Of a stretch of DNA of 64,000 nucleotides, positions 1-8,459 are shown piece after piece (position 1 is the first letter of the stretch; each line of letters starts with the position of its first letter). This DNA is from Ardenticatenales bacterium (lineage in GTDB: Bacteria > Chloroflexota > Anaerolineae > Promineifilales > Promineifilaceae): assembly GCA_020634575.1 (NCBI GenBank), contig JACKBM010000003.1, positions 186,001 to 250,000 of the forward strand, read 5' to 3'. The translations under genes were made by a program, and so were the position numbers. The notes beneath the pieces were generated by a model. That model ran no database searches. It was given only the letters and a program-made list of their open reading frames with translations, and had not been told where the DNA came from.

Positions 1-326
1 GTGGCCTCTACGCTTCCGCCGCCGACATGGGCCGCTTCCTGCAAGCCCAGTTTGCTTCCCTGGTCGGCTACCTGACGCCCGCGCAAATCGCCGAGATGTG
101 GACGGATACCATTGCCGTTTGCGGCCGGGCGCTATGGCGGCGATCCTGGCGTGGCCGGGATTTGTCTCCGGAGCTGGCACATTACGACGCTGGCCCGGCA
201 GATCGCCGTTGAACACGGTGGTGCGGACCCATGCCTACTCCGCCTTTCTGAGCCTCGGTGCCGTCCCAGCAGCTGGGCGTCTTCCTGGCGGCCAATTCCT
301 GTGAACCCACAGGCGATTGCCACTGA
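1..326 (+). pseudogene. Broken C-terminal end of a beta-lactamase-family serine hydrolase
   Basis: The stretch reads as the last part of a penicillin-binding-protein-like serine hydrolase only if the frame is changed twice. Frame 3 gives GLYASAADMGRFLQAQF, typical of the segment before the third motif. Frame 1 then gives an EHGGADP segment resembling the HGG/HTG motif, frame 2 gives AYSAFLSL, and frame 3 again gives QLGVFLAANS, the usual final strand, ending at the TGA at 324-326. No single frame is open across it. The 5' part lies outside the window. Either the gene is decaying or the assembly has indels here. The family assignment is from motif order only. Confidence 0.5.
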
Positions 327-332
327 TCTGAG

Positions 333-1100
333 TCACGAGGTTTTGCGCGCGTTCTGTGGTAGGCTGGTGTTACTCACATCCTTTTCCAACACGACCCAAT
401 GGGAGATGCCCAGCCATTGCAGCGGCGTTTTTTCCAGGCTGTAGAGCGTCTTCTTGAGGAGTTTGCCGGCACGGGGCAGGCGCCGTTCGATGTTGTCGTA
501 GCCGCCGTAGATGATGCTGTGGTGTAGTAGCCGCACCGGCTGATCCTGCCAGAGGCGGGCGAGCTTGCGCCAGCTGTAGGTGCGGACGTGGGGGGCCAGC
601 CGGTCGCGCAGCGGGTCTGGCAGGTAGTTGATGAGGGGGATATTGCCGAATTTGTACTTACCGCGCCAGTAGATGCCGTGCTGCTCAACCGGGTACCAGC
701 GGTTGGGGCAGAAAATGAGAATCCGACCGGCCGGTCGCGTCACCCGCACCATCTCCCGCAGACTCTGCCCATCGTCCACCACATGTTCGATGACTTCATT
801 GCTGAAGACGACATCGAAGCTGTTGCCGGCAAAGGGCAGATGCTCTCCCTGGCTGACGACAATCCCCTCGGCGACAGCCAGCGCCTGCCGGGCCCGTTCT
901 TCTTCGATCTCCAGGCCAAAGCGATGGTCGCTGAAACGGCCGAAAGCATCGAGGTAGCTGCCGAGGCCGCAGCCGTTGTCCAGGATCCGGCCGGATAAAT
1001 CGGCCCATTCCTGAATCATCGCCAACCGCCGCTCCTGGCCGGAGCGCCACACATAGCCCGGTTCGCCCCGCAGGGCCGCTTTGTCCGAATGTCTGCTCAT
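333..1100 (-). CDS. Class I SAM-dependent methyltransferase
   Basis: 255 aa. The SAM-binding motif I is ILDNGCGLGSYLDAF near residue 37, followed by the acidic strand end (FGLEIEEERA) and the post-I to motif II region SFDVVFSNEVIEHV, giving a Methyltransf_11-type fold. The C-terminal third (CPNRWYPVEQHGIYW) is shared with methyltransferases that act in glycan or lipid biosynthesis, but no substrate can be named. It stands alone, converging on the broken hydrolase, with a strong hairpin repeat directly upstream of its start. A second methyltransferase of similar layout, with an APNRWYDR motif in the same place, lies at 19447-20289. Confidence 0.8.
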   Translation of the reverse strand: MSRHSDKAALRGEPGYVWRSGQERRLAMIQEWADLSGRILDNGCGLGSYLDAFGRFSDHRFGLEIEEERARQALAVAEGIVVSQGEHLPFAGNSFDVVFSNEVIEHVVDDGQSLREMVRVTRPAGRILIFCPNRWYPVEQHGIYWRGKYKFGNIPLINYLPDPLRDRLAPHVRTYSWRKLARLWQDQPVRLLHHSIIYGGYDNIERRLPRAGKLLKKTLYSLEKTPLQWLGISHWVVLEKDVSNTSLPQNARKTS

Positions 1101-1118
1101 ACCGGCCCGAACTGTACA

Positions 1119-1169
1119 TCAACCTGACAGGTCGGCCAACCCGACAGGTCGGCCAACCTGTCAGGTTGA
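1119..1169. repeat. Intergenic palindromic repeat, 14-bp perfect arms
   Basis: TCAACCTGACAGGT at 1119-1132 is the exact reverse complement of 1156-1169. The intervening DNA carries a further partial copy of the ACAGGTCGGCCAAC unit. It lies in the divergent gap between the methyltransferase and the peptidase gene. The unit resembles the hairpins at 6563-6628 and 33500-33676, which have cores of the type ACC(C/T)GxCxGGT. Confidence 0.7.
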
Positions 1170-1208
1170 TGAGAGGCGGGCTGAGTCCGCTCACCGGCCG
1201 GTTGAATT

Positions 1209-1217
1209 TGCTATACT
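1209..1217 (+). promoter_or_regulatory. Extended -10 promoter element of the oligopeptidase gene
   Basis: TGC followed by TATACT forms an extended -10 element (TG at 1209-1210, hexamer 1212-1217). No good -35 box is seen, which fits extended -10 promoters. It would start transcription near 1224, about 85 nt before the ATG at 1308. Confidence 0.45.
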
Positions 1218-1307
1218 ACGGCCCGGTGCCGTGATCTGTCGCCACACAGGCCGGGCCATTTTTCTGATATTTCCAGGGTTCCCACGCACCCTGTTGAGGA
1301 GTTTTGC

Positions 1308-3089
1308 ATGCTTCACGAATCTGTTTCTGAATTTCAACCGGAACCGTGGCAACTGGATGACTTGTTCACCGGGTTGCAGGCGACGGATCTGGCGGAAGCC
1401 TTGACCAGCTTCCAGACGGAGTTACAGGCTTTTGTCTCCGGACGGGAAAGCCTGACTGACACCATTTCGCCGGGGCAATTTAACGAGATGCTGGCCGAGT
1501 ATGATGCCCTGGCCGGCCAGATGCGCCTCATTTCTGGCATCGCCTCACTGAAGTTTTCCGGCGACACCCAGGATCAGGCTATCCAGGCGGAGTTGGCTCG
1601 CATTCAGCAGGCCAGCGCTAAATTCAACAATCAGACCCTGTATTTCCTGCTCTGGTGGCAGGGGTTGTCTGAAGAAAAGGCGGCCACCTTGCAGGCAGCA
1701 GTTGGCGACTGGGGTTATTGGCTGGCGCAGTTACGCGCGCAGACGCCTTACACATTATCAGAGGCCGAGGAGCAACTCAGCAACCTGAAGGATGTCAACG
1801 GCCGCCAGGCGCTGCTGCAGCTTTATAGCAGCCTGACAAACCGATATGAATTCAAGCTGGAAGTTGATGGGGAAACGCACACGTTGACGCGCGAAGCGCT
1901 CAGTGCCTACTTCCGCCATCCCGATAAGGCTATCCGGGAAGCGTCCTATCGGGCGTTGTTGGATACCTACGCCGCAGACGAAACGATCCTGGGGCAAATC
2001 TACCAGGCGCTGGTTCGGGATTGGTACAGCGAAAATGTCGAAATCCGCGGCTACCCCTCGGCCATCAGCGTTCGCAACCAGGCCAACGACATCCCGGATA
2101 AAGTGGTCGATGTGCTGCTGGAGGTGACTCGTGAGCAGGCGGGGCTTTTCCAGCGCTATTTCCGGCTGCGGGCCCAAATGCTCGGTGAAGAGCAGCTGCG
2201 GCGCTTTGATCTGGGGGCGCCCACGGAAGAGGTGGAACGCAAAATCGATTACCAGGAATCAATTGAGATGGTCATGCGCGCTTTTGGTCAGTACGATGGT
2301 GAGCTGGCGGAACTGGCCTACCGCGTGTTTGCCGACCATCATTACGATGGCGAGGTGCGTGCGGGTAAGCGCAGCGGCGCCTTCTGCATGAGCCCGGGGC
2401 CAGGTTATACGCCGTACATCCTGCATTCTTTTACCGGCCGGCTCCGCGACCTCTCTACCATGGCTCACGAACTGGGCCACGCCATCCACGCCCTGCTGGC
2501 CGCCCATCACAATGTCCTGACCTTCCACTCCTCGTTGCCCCTGGCCGAGACAGCCTCAACTTTTGCCGAGATGCTGGTCATGGATATGCTGCTCAGTGAG
2601 GAGACCGACCCCGCCGTGGAGCGCAATCTGCTCATGGAGCAGATGGATAACGCTTACGCTACCATCATGCGCCAGGCTGAGTTTGCTCGCTTCGAGCTGA
2701 TCGCCCACGAGATGATCCGCGAAGGCGCCACGGTGTCGCAGGTGTCCGAGCGCTATCTGGCTGAGTTACAGGCCCAGTTTGGTGAGGCGGTATTGGTGGA
2801 CGATGTGTTCCGCTACGAATGGCTGGTTGTCCCCCATTTCTATGGTGTGCCCTTCTACGTCTACGCCTACGCCTTTGGCCAGCTGCTGGTCCTCTCGCTT
2901 TACCGCCAGTACAAGGCAGAAGGTGAGGCGTTCAAGCCCCGTTTCCGCGAGATCCTGGCGGCCGGCGGCTCCGCGGCCCCGGTCGAGATCCTGGCCAAGG
3001 CCGGCATCGACGTGTATCAGCCGTCGTTTTGGCGCGGCGGGTTTGAAGTGTTGGCCGAAATGGTCGACCGTTTGGAATATTTATCGTAG
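1308..3089 (+). CDS. M3-family oligoendopeptidase (PepF-like)
   Basis: 593 aa zinc metallopeptidase that cleaves short peptides in the cytoplasm. The zinc motif HELGH sits near residue 387 in the context STMAHELGHAIHALLA, and the third ligand is expected in LPLAETASTFAEM about 28 residues later. The preceding SPGPGYTPYILHSFTG segment is also typical of M3B peptidases. Length matches the PepF family (about 560-610 aa). The ATG at 1308 has a GAGGAG ribosome site at 1296-1301. There is no signal peptide. It is monocistronic, and a short repeat hairpin follows the stop codon directly. Confidence 0.93.
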   Translation: MLHESVSEFQPEPWQLDDLFTGLQATDLAEALTSFQTELQAFVSGRESLTDTISPGQFNEMLAEYDALAGQMRLISGIASLKFSGDTQDQAIQAELARIQQASAKFNNQTLYFLLWWQGLSEEKAATLQAAVGDWGYWLAQLRAQTPYTLSEAEEQLSNLKDVNGRQALLQLYSSLTNRYEFKLEVDGETHTLTREALSAYFRHPDKAIREASYRALLDTYAADETILGQIYQALVRDWYSENVEIRGYPSAISVRNQANDIPDKVVDVLLEVTREQAGLFQRYFRLRAQMLGEEQLRRFDLGAPTEEVERKIDYQESIEMVMRAFGQYDGELAELAYRVFADHHYDGEVRAGKRSGAFCMSPGPGYTPYILHSFTGRLRDLSTMAHELGHAIHALLAAHHNVLTFHSSLPLAETASTFAEMLVMDMLLSEETDPAVERNLLMEQMDNAYATIMRQAEFARFELIAHEMIREGATVSQVSERYLAELQAQFGEAVLVDDVFRYEWLVVPHFYGVPFYVYAYAFGQLLVLSLYRQYKAEGEAFKPRFREILAAGGSAAPVEILAKAGIDVYQPSFWRGGFEVLAEMVDRLEYLS

Positions 3090-3306
3090 AGGCGCGCCGC
3101 TGGCGCGTCTCCCGCAGCGATTATCGATTCATGATGGTGGCTGGCAGCGAGATCCGTCGGCCACGCAGCAGGGGGTGTGTCAGCGGGGCGTCTCCCGCGG
3201 CGTTTATTTTGAAATCATGTTCGCCGGGAACGCCGGGCGAGTGATCTGTGCTGCCCGATAAAGTACATCGAGGATTGATGTTACGAGACGCGCCAGCGGC
3301 GCGTCT
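3090..3306. repeat. Two AGACG-type short hairpin repeats
   Basis: The first hairpin (3090-3110) abuts the stop of the peptidase gene, with arms AGGCGCGCC and GGCGCGTCT around a 3-nt loop. The second (3286-3306) has perfect 9-bp arms AGACGCGCC and GGCGCGTCT with loop AGC, followed by GTACGG. The same unit with the same GTACGG tail recurs three times at 52913-53001. Between the two hairpins lie about 180 nt with no convincing gene. Both may also serve as transcript ends for the convergent genes. Confidence 0.7.
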
Positions 3307-3327
3307 GTACGGGCGCGAGGGAACGCC

Positions 3328-4482
3328 TCAGCGGCTGCCTCGCTTGCCAGCTTGGCGGAGCTCGGTTGAGGAGATGTCGCGGCGGAAGCGGTCCTGGGGG
3401 ATGGCGATGAACAGATCGCGCAGGTGGTCGGGAACGGCGAGCTCGCTGGCGTCCTGGAAATGACCGTCTTTGTCGGCCCGGCCGGCCACCAGGAAGTGGC
3501 AACCCAGCTCTCGGATTTCGGCCAGCGAAGCCAGCATTTTTTGCTCGCTGTTGTCGTAATATTTGGCCATTGGGACCCGCACGGCGGTGTCAAAACCGAT
3601 CACAAACGTCGTGCCCGGATAGAGGCGGGCTTTGCCGATGAAAGTGGGCGCATCGCTGGCGTAGATGGGCCAGCGGCCGGCAAACTGGGCCACCCGGTCC
3701 AGGATCACGGGAATCGGTAAAGGCGGCTTGTCGACATTGTGGGCGGAAAGCTCAAAGGCGATGGGCTGACCCATCATTTCTGAGGCGACCCGGCCCAGTT
3801 CCAGGTGACCGTCGTGCAGGGGGTGGAAGGAACCAGAGAGCAGCAGCGGGGGGACGTTGTCGTCGATCCTGATGTGGCCCGTACCGTCCACGCCGAAAAA
3901 GCCTATCTCGCTATCATGCAGCGAGCGGGCTGACGCTTCCAGGTCGCTTACTTCGATGGTGAGCGTATCGGCCGGTCCCAGGCCCAGGTCGAGCTGGTCC
4001 TCCAGCCCATAGGCGGTCGCCAGGGCATTCAACATTAATTTGCTGACCAGCGACTCTTCACCTTCCCGATCTCGCCGCCCCTTGTCTATGATCAGATGGT
4101 AGCTCGTGACCCGTTCGTTTTGCCAGGTGGTGATATGGGCGCGATGCTGGCCCCGTTTGGGCCGGTCACTCACAATCGCCGCGGTACAGGCCAGGCCAAT
4201 AACGGTTTCCTCTTCGTGGCGGAGCAGGCGGGCCCGGGTCAGCGCCCGGCCGGCCATCAGCCGGGCAGTTGTATCGGAAACATATTGTGCGGCGGGTTGG
4301 CCCAGGAAATCGATCGAGGCTGCCTCATCGTACGGTACGAGGGCTTCCAGCATTGTACGGCTGGCGCCGGGGACGCCTAATAGCCAGGAAAGCGCATGTG
4401 TACCCGCGCCGGCAGTGACAAGGACGATGCGCGGAGGGGAATCGTGGATCCTTTGTACGAGCTGATGAATCGTCTCCTCCAT
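3328..4482 (-). CDS. Fusion of a PncC/CinA-like domain and a NadD-like nucleotidylyltransferase domain
   Basis: 384 aa with two parts. Residues about 1-170 resemble the CinA C-terminal (nicotinamide-nucleotide amidase) fold: a VLVTAGAGTHALSWLLGVPG start, a VSDTTARLMA segment and an IGLACTAAIVSDRPKRG strand. Residues about 205-384 form a nucleotidylyltransferase, with the LSGSFHPLHDGHLEL motif (HDGH matching H/TxGH) and a late ISST motif in RRDISSTELR, as in NadD/NMNAT enzymes. The pairing suggests a role in NAD or pyridine-nucleotide recycling, but the substrate is inferred. The neighbouring divergent HD-domain gene recalls the nadD-yqeK pairing in Firmicutes. No signal peptide. Confidence 0.75.
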   Translation of the reverse strand: MEETIHQLVQRIHDSPPRIVLVTAGAGTHALSWLLGVPGASRTMLEALVPYDEAASIDFLGQPAAQYVSDTTARLMAGRALTRARLLRHEEETVIGLACTAAIVSDRPKRGQHRAHITTWQNERVTSYHLIIDKGRRDREGEESLVSKLMLNALATAYGLEDQLDLGLGPADTLTIEVSDLEASARSLHDSEIGFFGVDGTGHIRIDDNVPPLLLSGSFHPLHDGHLELGRVASEMMGQPIAFELSAHNVDKPPLPIPVILDRVAQFAGRWPIYASDAPTFIGKARLYPGTTFVIGFDTAVRVPMAKYYDNSEQKMLASLAEIRELGCHFLVAGRADKDGHFQDASELAVPDHLRDLFIAIPQDRFRRDISSTELRQAGKRGSR

Positions 4483-4519
4483 ATAAAAGATATTGTACAG
4501 TCAACACGAGAGGTAACCA

Positions 4520-5143
4520 ATGAATGATTTACCATCACGAGAGCAAGCTGAACAATTACTAATTGAAGGGAGCCGGCGCAATCCGGGCGGCTGGGTCTCC
4601 CATTCGCGGTACGTGGCCCAGGCCGCCGCCGCCATCGCCGCCGCCCACCCGACGCTGGATGAGGAAATAGCCTATCTGATGGGGCTTTTGCATGACATTG
4701 GCCGTCAGGAGGGCATCACCGGCATTCGCCACATTGTTGATGGCTATGAGTTTATGCAGGCGCTCGGCTTTGGCGCCATCGCCCGCATCTGCCTGACCCA
4801 TTCGTTTCCGGTGGCTGACCACCGCGCGGCCAGCAGTGGTTGGGAGGTGTGCACGCCGGCCCAGACCGCCTTCGTCGCCGATTACCTCCAGCAGATCGAA
4901 TACGATGAGTACGACCGGTTGCTGCAACTCTGCGACGCTTTGGCGCTGGCTGATGGCTTTACCCTGCTGGAAAAGCGGATGTTGGATGTGGTCTATCGCT
5001 ATGGCCCCAATGCGTTTACCGTGGCCAAATGGCGGGCCACCTTTGCCCTGCGCGACCAGTTTGAGGCCGCGATCGGCGGGTCGATCTACCGGCTTTTGCC
5101 AGGTGTTGTGGCCAATACGTTTGGCTTTGATCCCTGCGCTTAG
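4520..5143 (+). CDS. HD-domain phosphohydrolase
   Basis: 207 aa. The metal-binding layout is visible: HSRYVAQAAAAIAAAH with the first His near residue 29, GLLHDIGRQEG carrying the HD pair near residue 57, then HIVDGYEF and LTHSFPV, and a later Asp in the LCDALALADG helix. The family hydrolyses phosphomonoesters or nucleotides; the substrate here is unknown. Start ATG 4520 follows GAGAGG. It is divergent from the NMNAT-like fusion gene by 37 nt, so the two may share a control region, and its stop overlaps the stop of the convergent peptidase gene (TTAG at 5140-5143). Confidence 0.8.
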   Translation: MNDLPSREQAEQLLIEGSRRNPGGWVSHSRYVAQAAAAIAAAHPTLDEEIAYLMGLLHDIGRQEGITGIRHIVDGYEFMQALGFGAIARICLTHSFPVADHRAASSGWEVCTPAQTAFVADYLQQIEYDEYDRLLQLCDALALADGFTLLEKRMLDVVYRYGPNAFTVAKWRATFALRDQFEAAIGGSIYRLLPGVVANTFGFDPCA

Positions 5144-6540
5144 CTGTCGTCGCCGCCAATATCGGTCAGCCCTTCCATACCGGCCTCGATTTCTGCCAGG
5201 CCAAAGCTGGGAAAATCGATGGTGCGGGTGGTGGACTGGAAGAACAGGGCCGATTTGATGGCCCCTTTTAATGCCTCGTTTGGATCCTGGGGCCGATTCT
5301 GCCGGCCGTATTTGCTCAACAGGGAAATCTGCTCGCCGGAGAGTGGATCAACCACGACGTAATCGTCGCCGCGGCGGGCGATGGCCATGACCCAATGTTG
5401 TTCAACACCCGGGTTGTAAGCATTGTTCGGGTTGAAATCTACCTGAATCAGGACGCTGTGGCCGCGCGAAAGACTCATATCGATCCGGTTAATCAGGTTG
5501 CTGTCGTACGTGGCGTAAGTGGCGCCGGTGTCCGGGTAGGGTTTGTAGTTGCCGAAAAATTTGAGGTGGTCGTAGGCCACAGCCGGGGCGACGAAATACA
5601 TGTTGGAGCCACTGAAGCCGTTTTGCGACAGCGCATTGATCCGGTTGTTGAGTTCCCAGGGGTCGCAGTTTTCGCCATAGCCGGTCAGCATCATGGCGCA
5701 GCAGGTGAGCAGGCAGCCGAACTGGCCCAATGTCTTGGGGCCTTTGCCCAGAGTACGGTCGCGCCAGCGCGGGTCATTCTGCGAGTAGTAGGTCAGGCTG
5801 CCAACCGGGCGGCGGCTCGAGATGATGCGCACCCAGAAGGTTTCGCCGAAGGGGATATTGCGGTCGTCATAAAGCCGCCAGGCGCTGATGTAGGCGTCAG
5901 ACCGGCCGGGAGGGGCCACCATATCGATGGTGAGGACCACTTCTTCGCCTGGCTCCGCTTCGGGGACGGCGATGCTGGCTGTGCCGGCCATGCTGAAATC
6001 CCCATTGACGTAAACCAGCCGATAGCCATTGTTCCATTTGCGCTGGCCATTATTCTGCACCACCCACTGTTTGCGAAAGGCGCTGCCTTCTTCGATAACG
6101 GAGTCATCGGGAATGGTATGGTCGGCAATGAACTTGCTGTTGCTGGAGCGGAAGCTGCCACCTGTGGCGACAGGGGCGGTGGTGGTAACGAGTCGGAGCC
6201 ACAGAATTTGGCCAAAGCGCCGGCCCTGGCTGTCCTGTAGCTGCCAGTCGCAAAAATAGCGGCGCTGGGCCAGGGCCGGGGCGGTGAGCGTCAGGCTGAT
6301 GTCGATGAAGGTGCCCGGATCAGCCGATGCGCGCGAAGCGACATCGGTTAAGGGGAGGCTGGCCGGCGCCCCAAAACGCTGGCTGCCCTTGTTCGCATTG
6401 ATGTGGACGAGCTTATAGCGGTTATCCCAGCTTTCATCCCCGTCGTTGGTAATGCGCCAGGTGACGGTGAATTGGGTACCGGCCGGTAACGCATCCAGAT
6501 CCTGCTCACAATTAAAACTGAGAAACGAGGCGTTATTCAT
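5140..6540 (-). CDS. C39-like cysteine peptidase with two NBR1-type Ig domains
   Basis: 466 aa. Two tandem Ig-like domains of the NBR1 central (FW) type fill residues about 1-250: TVTWRITNDGDESWDNRY with a later CDWQLQD, then KQWVVQNNGQRKWNNGYR with a later SAWRLYDD. The C-terminal half is a papain-like C39 peptidase: LTYYSQNDPRWRD, the nucleophile in GQFGCLLTCCAMML, the His in QHWVMAIARRG and the Asp in VVVDPLSG. No signal peptide is seen, so export is unclear. ATG 6540 was chosen over an ATG at 6555 because a CAGGAG ribosome site lies just upstream. NBR1-like domains in bacteria usually serve in protein or surface binding. Confidence 0.8.
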   Translation of the reverse strand: MNNASFLSFNCEQDLDALPAGTQFTVTWRITNDGDESWDNRYKLVHINANKGSQRFGAPASLPLTDVASRASADPGTFIDISLTLTAPALAQRRYFCDWQLQDSQGRRFGQILWLRLVTTTAPVATGGSFRSSNSKFIADHTIPDDSVIEEGSAFRKQWVVQNNGQRKWNNGYRLVYVNGDFSMAGTASIAVPEAEPGEEVVLTIDMVAPPGRSDAYISAWRLYDDRNIPFGETFWVRIISSRRPVGSLTYYSQNDPRWRDRTLGKGPKTLGQFGCLLTCCAMMLTGYGENCDPWELNNRINALSQNGFSGSNMYFVAPAVAYDHLKFFGNYKPYPDTGATYATYDSNLINRIDMSLSRGHSVLIQVDFNPNNAYNPGVEQHWVMAIARRGDDYVVVDPLSGEQISLLSKYGRQNRPQDPNEALKGAIKSALFFQSTTRTIDFPSFGLAEIEAGMEGLTDIGGDDS

Positions 6541-6562
6541 CTTGGGCTCCTGCATCGGTTAA

Positions 6563-6628
6563 GGTGAGGGGTTGTGGGGGACCCGTCGGGTCGGTATCCA
6601 CCCGACGGGTTCCCCACAACCCCTCACC
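6563..6628. terminator. Long perfect-stem hairpin between the GDPD and C39 genes
   Basis: Positions 6563-6591 pair with 6600-6628 over 29 bp with a single G-T wobble and an 8-nt loop. It begins directly after the stop codon of the GDPD gene (minus strand), so it could end or stabilise that transcript. It lacks a proper T-run. The core ACCCGTCGGGT / ACCCGACGGGT is the same as in the hairpin at 33625-33676, so it may be a mobile repeat used as a terminator. Confidence 0.6.
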
Positions 6629-7384
6629 TCACCTGTTCATTATTTCGTCCCAGTTGATACTGCCCGGATCGTTGGCGCTGACGGAATCGACGCCCCATTC
6701 CAGCAGCAGGGGATAATCCCACCAGAGGCCGCCGGGCGAGCAGGCCAGACCGGCCGCCTGGATGCGCTTGACCTCATCAGCTGTCATGAAGTTGGTGGCT
6801 GGGCTCAGCGCATCCACTTTCAGGCCGCTGAGCTGGGCCATTGGGTCCAGAACCCGGGCGATGTACACATAACTGGCCGCGATTTCCGGCGCGATCGCCT
6901 TGGCTCGCTGCAGGGCAAACTGATCAAAGCTGATAAATACAACCTCGTCCTGCATGCCATAATCCCGAACCATGGCGATGGTTCGTTCTTCCAGCGTGTC
7001 ATCACTGTAGAGTGGCGGCTCATGTTTAAATTCGATCATCAGGCCAATACGCCCTTTGGCCCAGGCCAGGACTTCGTGTAGGAAGGGCATTTGGGCGCCG
7101 GCAAATGCGGGTCCAAAATGACTGCCCATGTCCATGGCCCGCAGCTCGGCGGCGGAAAACTGATCGGGCCGGCCACTCTTGCCTGTCTTATAAGCCAGGT
7201 CAAAATCATGTACGATCATGATTTCCTTGTCATTGGAAAGCTGTACATCCAGCTCAATCAGGTCGGCGCCGCCCGCCAGGGCTGCCTCGAACGAGGCCAT
7301 CGTATTTTCTGGCGCCACGGCCATGGCCCCCCGATGCCCAACCAGCAGCGGGCGCCCGTTCTTCCGGGTTCGCAAATCAAACAT
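6629..7384 (-). CDS. Glycerophosphodiester phosphodiesterase
   Basis: 251 aa, cytoplasmic type (no signal peptide). It hydrolyses glycerophosphodiesters to sn-glycerol 3-phosphate and an alcohol. The catalytic motifs are clear: VGHRGAMAVAPENTMASF (His and Glu) near residue 16, then IELDVQLSND and MIVHDFDL with the metal-binding Glu/Asp and second His. The barrel continues through IGLMIEFKHEP and the late LACSPGGLWWDYPLL. Length fits UgpQ-like enzymes. The ATG is preceded by GGAG. It lies upstream of the C39 peptidase gene on the same strand, separated by a strong hairpin. Confidence 0.9.
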   Translation of the reverse strand: MFDLRTRKNGRPLLVGHRGAMAVAPENTMASFEAALAGGADLIELDVQLSNDKEIMIVHDFDLAYKTGKSGRPDQFSAAELRAMDMGSHFGPAFAGAQMPFLHEVLAWAKGRIGLMIEFKHEPPLYSDDTLEERTIAMVRDYGMQDEVVFISFDQFALQRAKAIAPEIAASYVYIARVLDPMAQLSGLKVDALSPATNFMTADEVKRIQAAGLACSPGGLWWDYPLLLEWGVDSVSANDPGSINWDEIMNR

Positions 7385-7577
7385 GGTTTATTACTCCACC
7401 ACAGCCGGCCATGTGACTCCCAAACATGGGGCTGTTTGCATCCATTACCTTGAATTCCATTACAACTGGCAGCAACCGGGCTATTGGCCCGCTACCCAGC
7501 ATCCGCCGTTTCCGGATGGCGTCATTTTGGGGCTATTTCTTTACTGGTGAGGACTATAAAAGGGAATGCAGTCCAGG

Positions 7578-8459
7578 TCAACCATTCTGGCCAATCGTTT
7601 TGCGCACCACCTGGCTGACGAGGTCACGCAAATCGGCCGGGGCGGGCATGTTGGCGGGCGGCAGGATAGGGGGCTGGACGGGTTCGTACGGAGATCGCTT
7701 GCTGTTCCCGAAGCGCAGGGTTGGCGCGTGTGAGCTGCCGCTATGGCAAACACCACATTGCTCGCAAAATGCTGTGTTTTCATGGGGCCGCAACAACCCC
7801 ATCTGTTCCCGCTGGGCCAGCAACTTCTGGACTTCGGCCGGCGGCAGCGGGTTGCGGACGCCCAACTGGGCCAGCATAAAACCGATGCGGGCGTTCTGCT
7901 CCATCGTCTCCAGTCGCATAAAGGCCTGCATGGGTGAGTCGCCGACCGTTAGCGAACCGTGCCGCTGCAGCACCATGGCATCATGCTGCCCAATGAGGTC
8001 TTTGATGGCCCGCACATTCTCTTCACTGGATGGGGTGGCATATTCGCTGGTCGGGATGAGGCCGAGAAAGACGATCACCTCGGGCAAAATGCAATCGGCC
8101 ATGGGAATGCCGGCAATGGATAGGGCCACGGTGATGGGGGGATGGGCGTGAACGACTGCCTGAATATCCGGCCGCTGCCGCAGCGCCTCCAGATGCATGG
8201 GCAACTCGCTGGTTGGCTTGAGCCTGCGTTGCCGAGCACCGACCGGCCCAACCATTTTGCCATCTGGATCGACAATCACCATATCTTCCGGGGAAAGCAT
8301 CCCCTTGTGCAGGCCGGATGGCGTGATCAGGATGCGGTCCGGGCCGAGGCGAGCAGAGATGTTGCCGTCGCTGGCGCAGATCATGCCTTTTTCGTACATG
8401 AGCTGGCCGACGCGCACAATTTCCTGGCGCAGGGCGAATTCTTGCTGGTAGCTCGTCAT
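7578..8459 (-). CDS. Class II aldolase/adducin-family protein with a Cys-rich C-terminal tail
   Basis: 293 aa. The zinc aldolase core (residues about 1-215) carries SDGNISARLG, ITPSGLHKG, the metal motif VHAHPPITVA near residue 110, an acidic PEVIVFLG and a third metal His in LQRHGSLTVG, as in L-fuculose-phosphate and related aldolases. About 75 extra residues follow, including CEQCGVCHSG, two CxxC pairs that could bind a metal; the usual enzymes end before this. Substrate unknown. Its ATG overlaps the stop of the upstream reductase gene by 4 nt (8456-8459), so the two are translationally coupled. Confidence 0.85.
   Translation of the reverse strand: MTSYQQEFALRQEIVRVGQLMYEKGMICASDGNISARLGPDRILITPSGLHKGMLSPEDMVIVDPDGKMVGPVGARQRRLKPTSELPMHLEALRQRPDIQAVVHAHPPITVALSIAGIPMADCILPEVIVFLGLIPTSEYATPSSEENVRAIKDLIGQHDAMVLQRHGSLTVGDSPMQAFMRLETMEQNARIGFMLAQLGVRNPLPPAEVQKLLAQREQMGLLRPHENTAFCEQCGVCHSGSSHAPTLRFGNSKRSPYEPVQPPILPPANMPAPADLRDLVSQVVRKTIGQNG

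Noticed and set aside
1119..1169. Possible CRISPR unit because of repeated GGCCAACC(C)GACAGG
   Set aside because: Only two or three short copies forming a hairpin, no regular spacers and no cas genes in the window.
3090..3327. Possible small gene between the peptidase and the fusion gene
   Set aside because: Open frames here consist of the AGACG repeat and lack ribosome sites.
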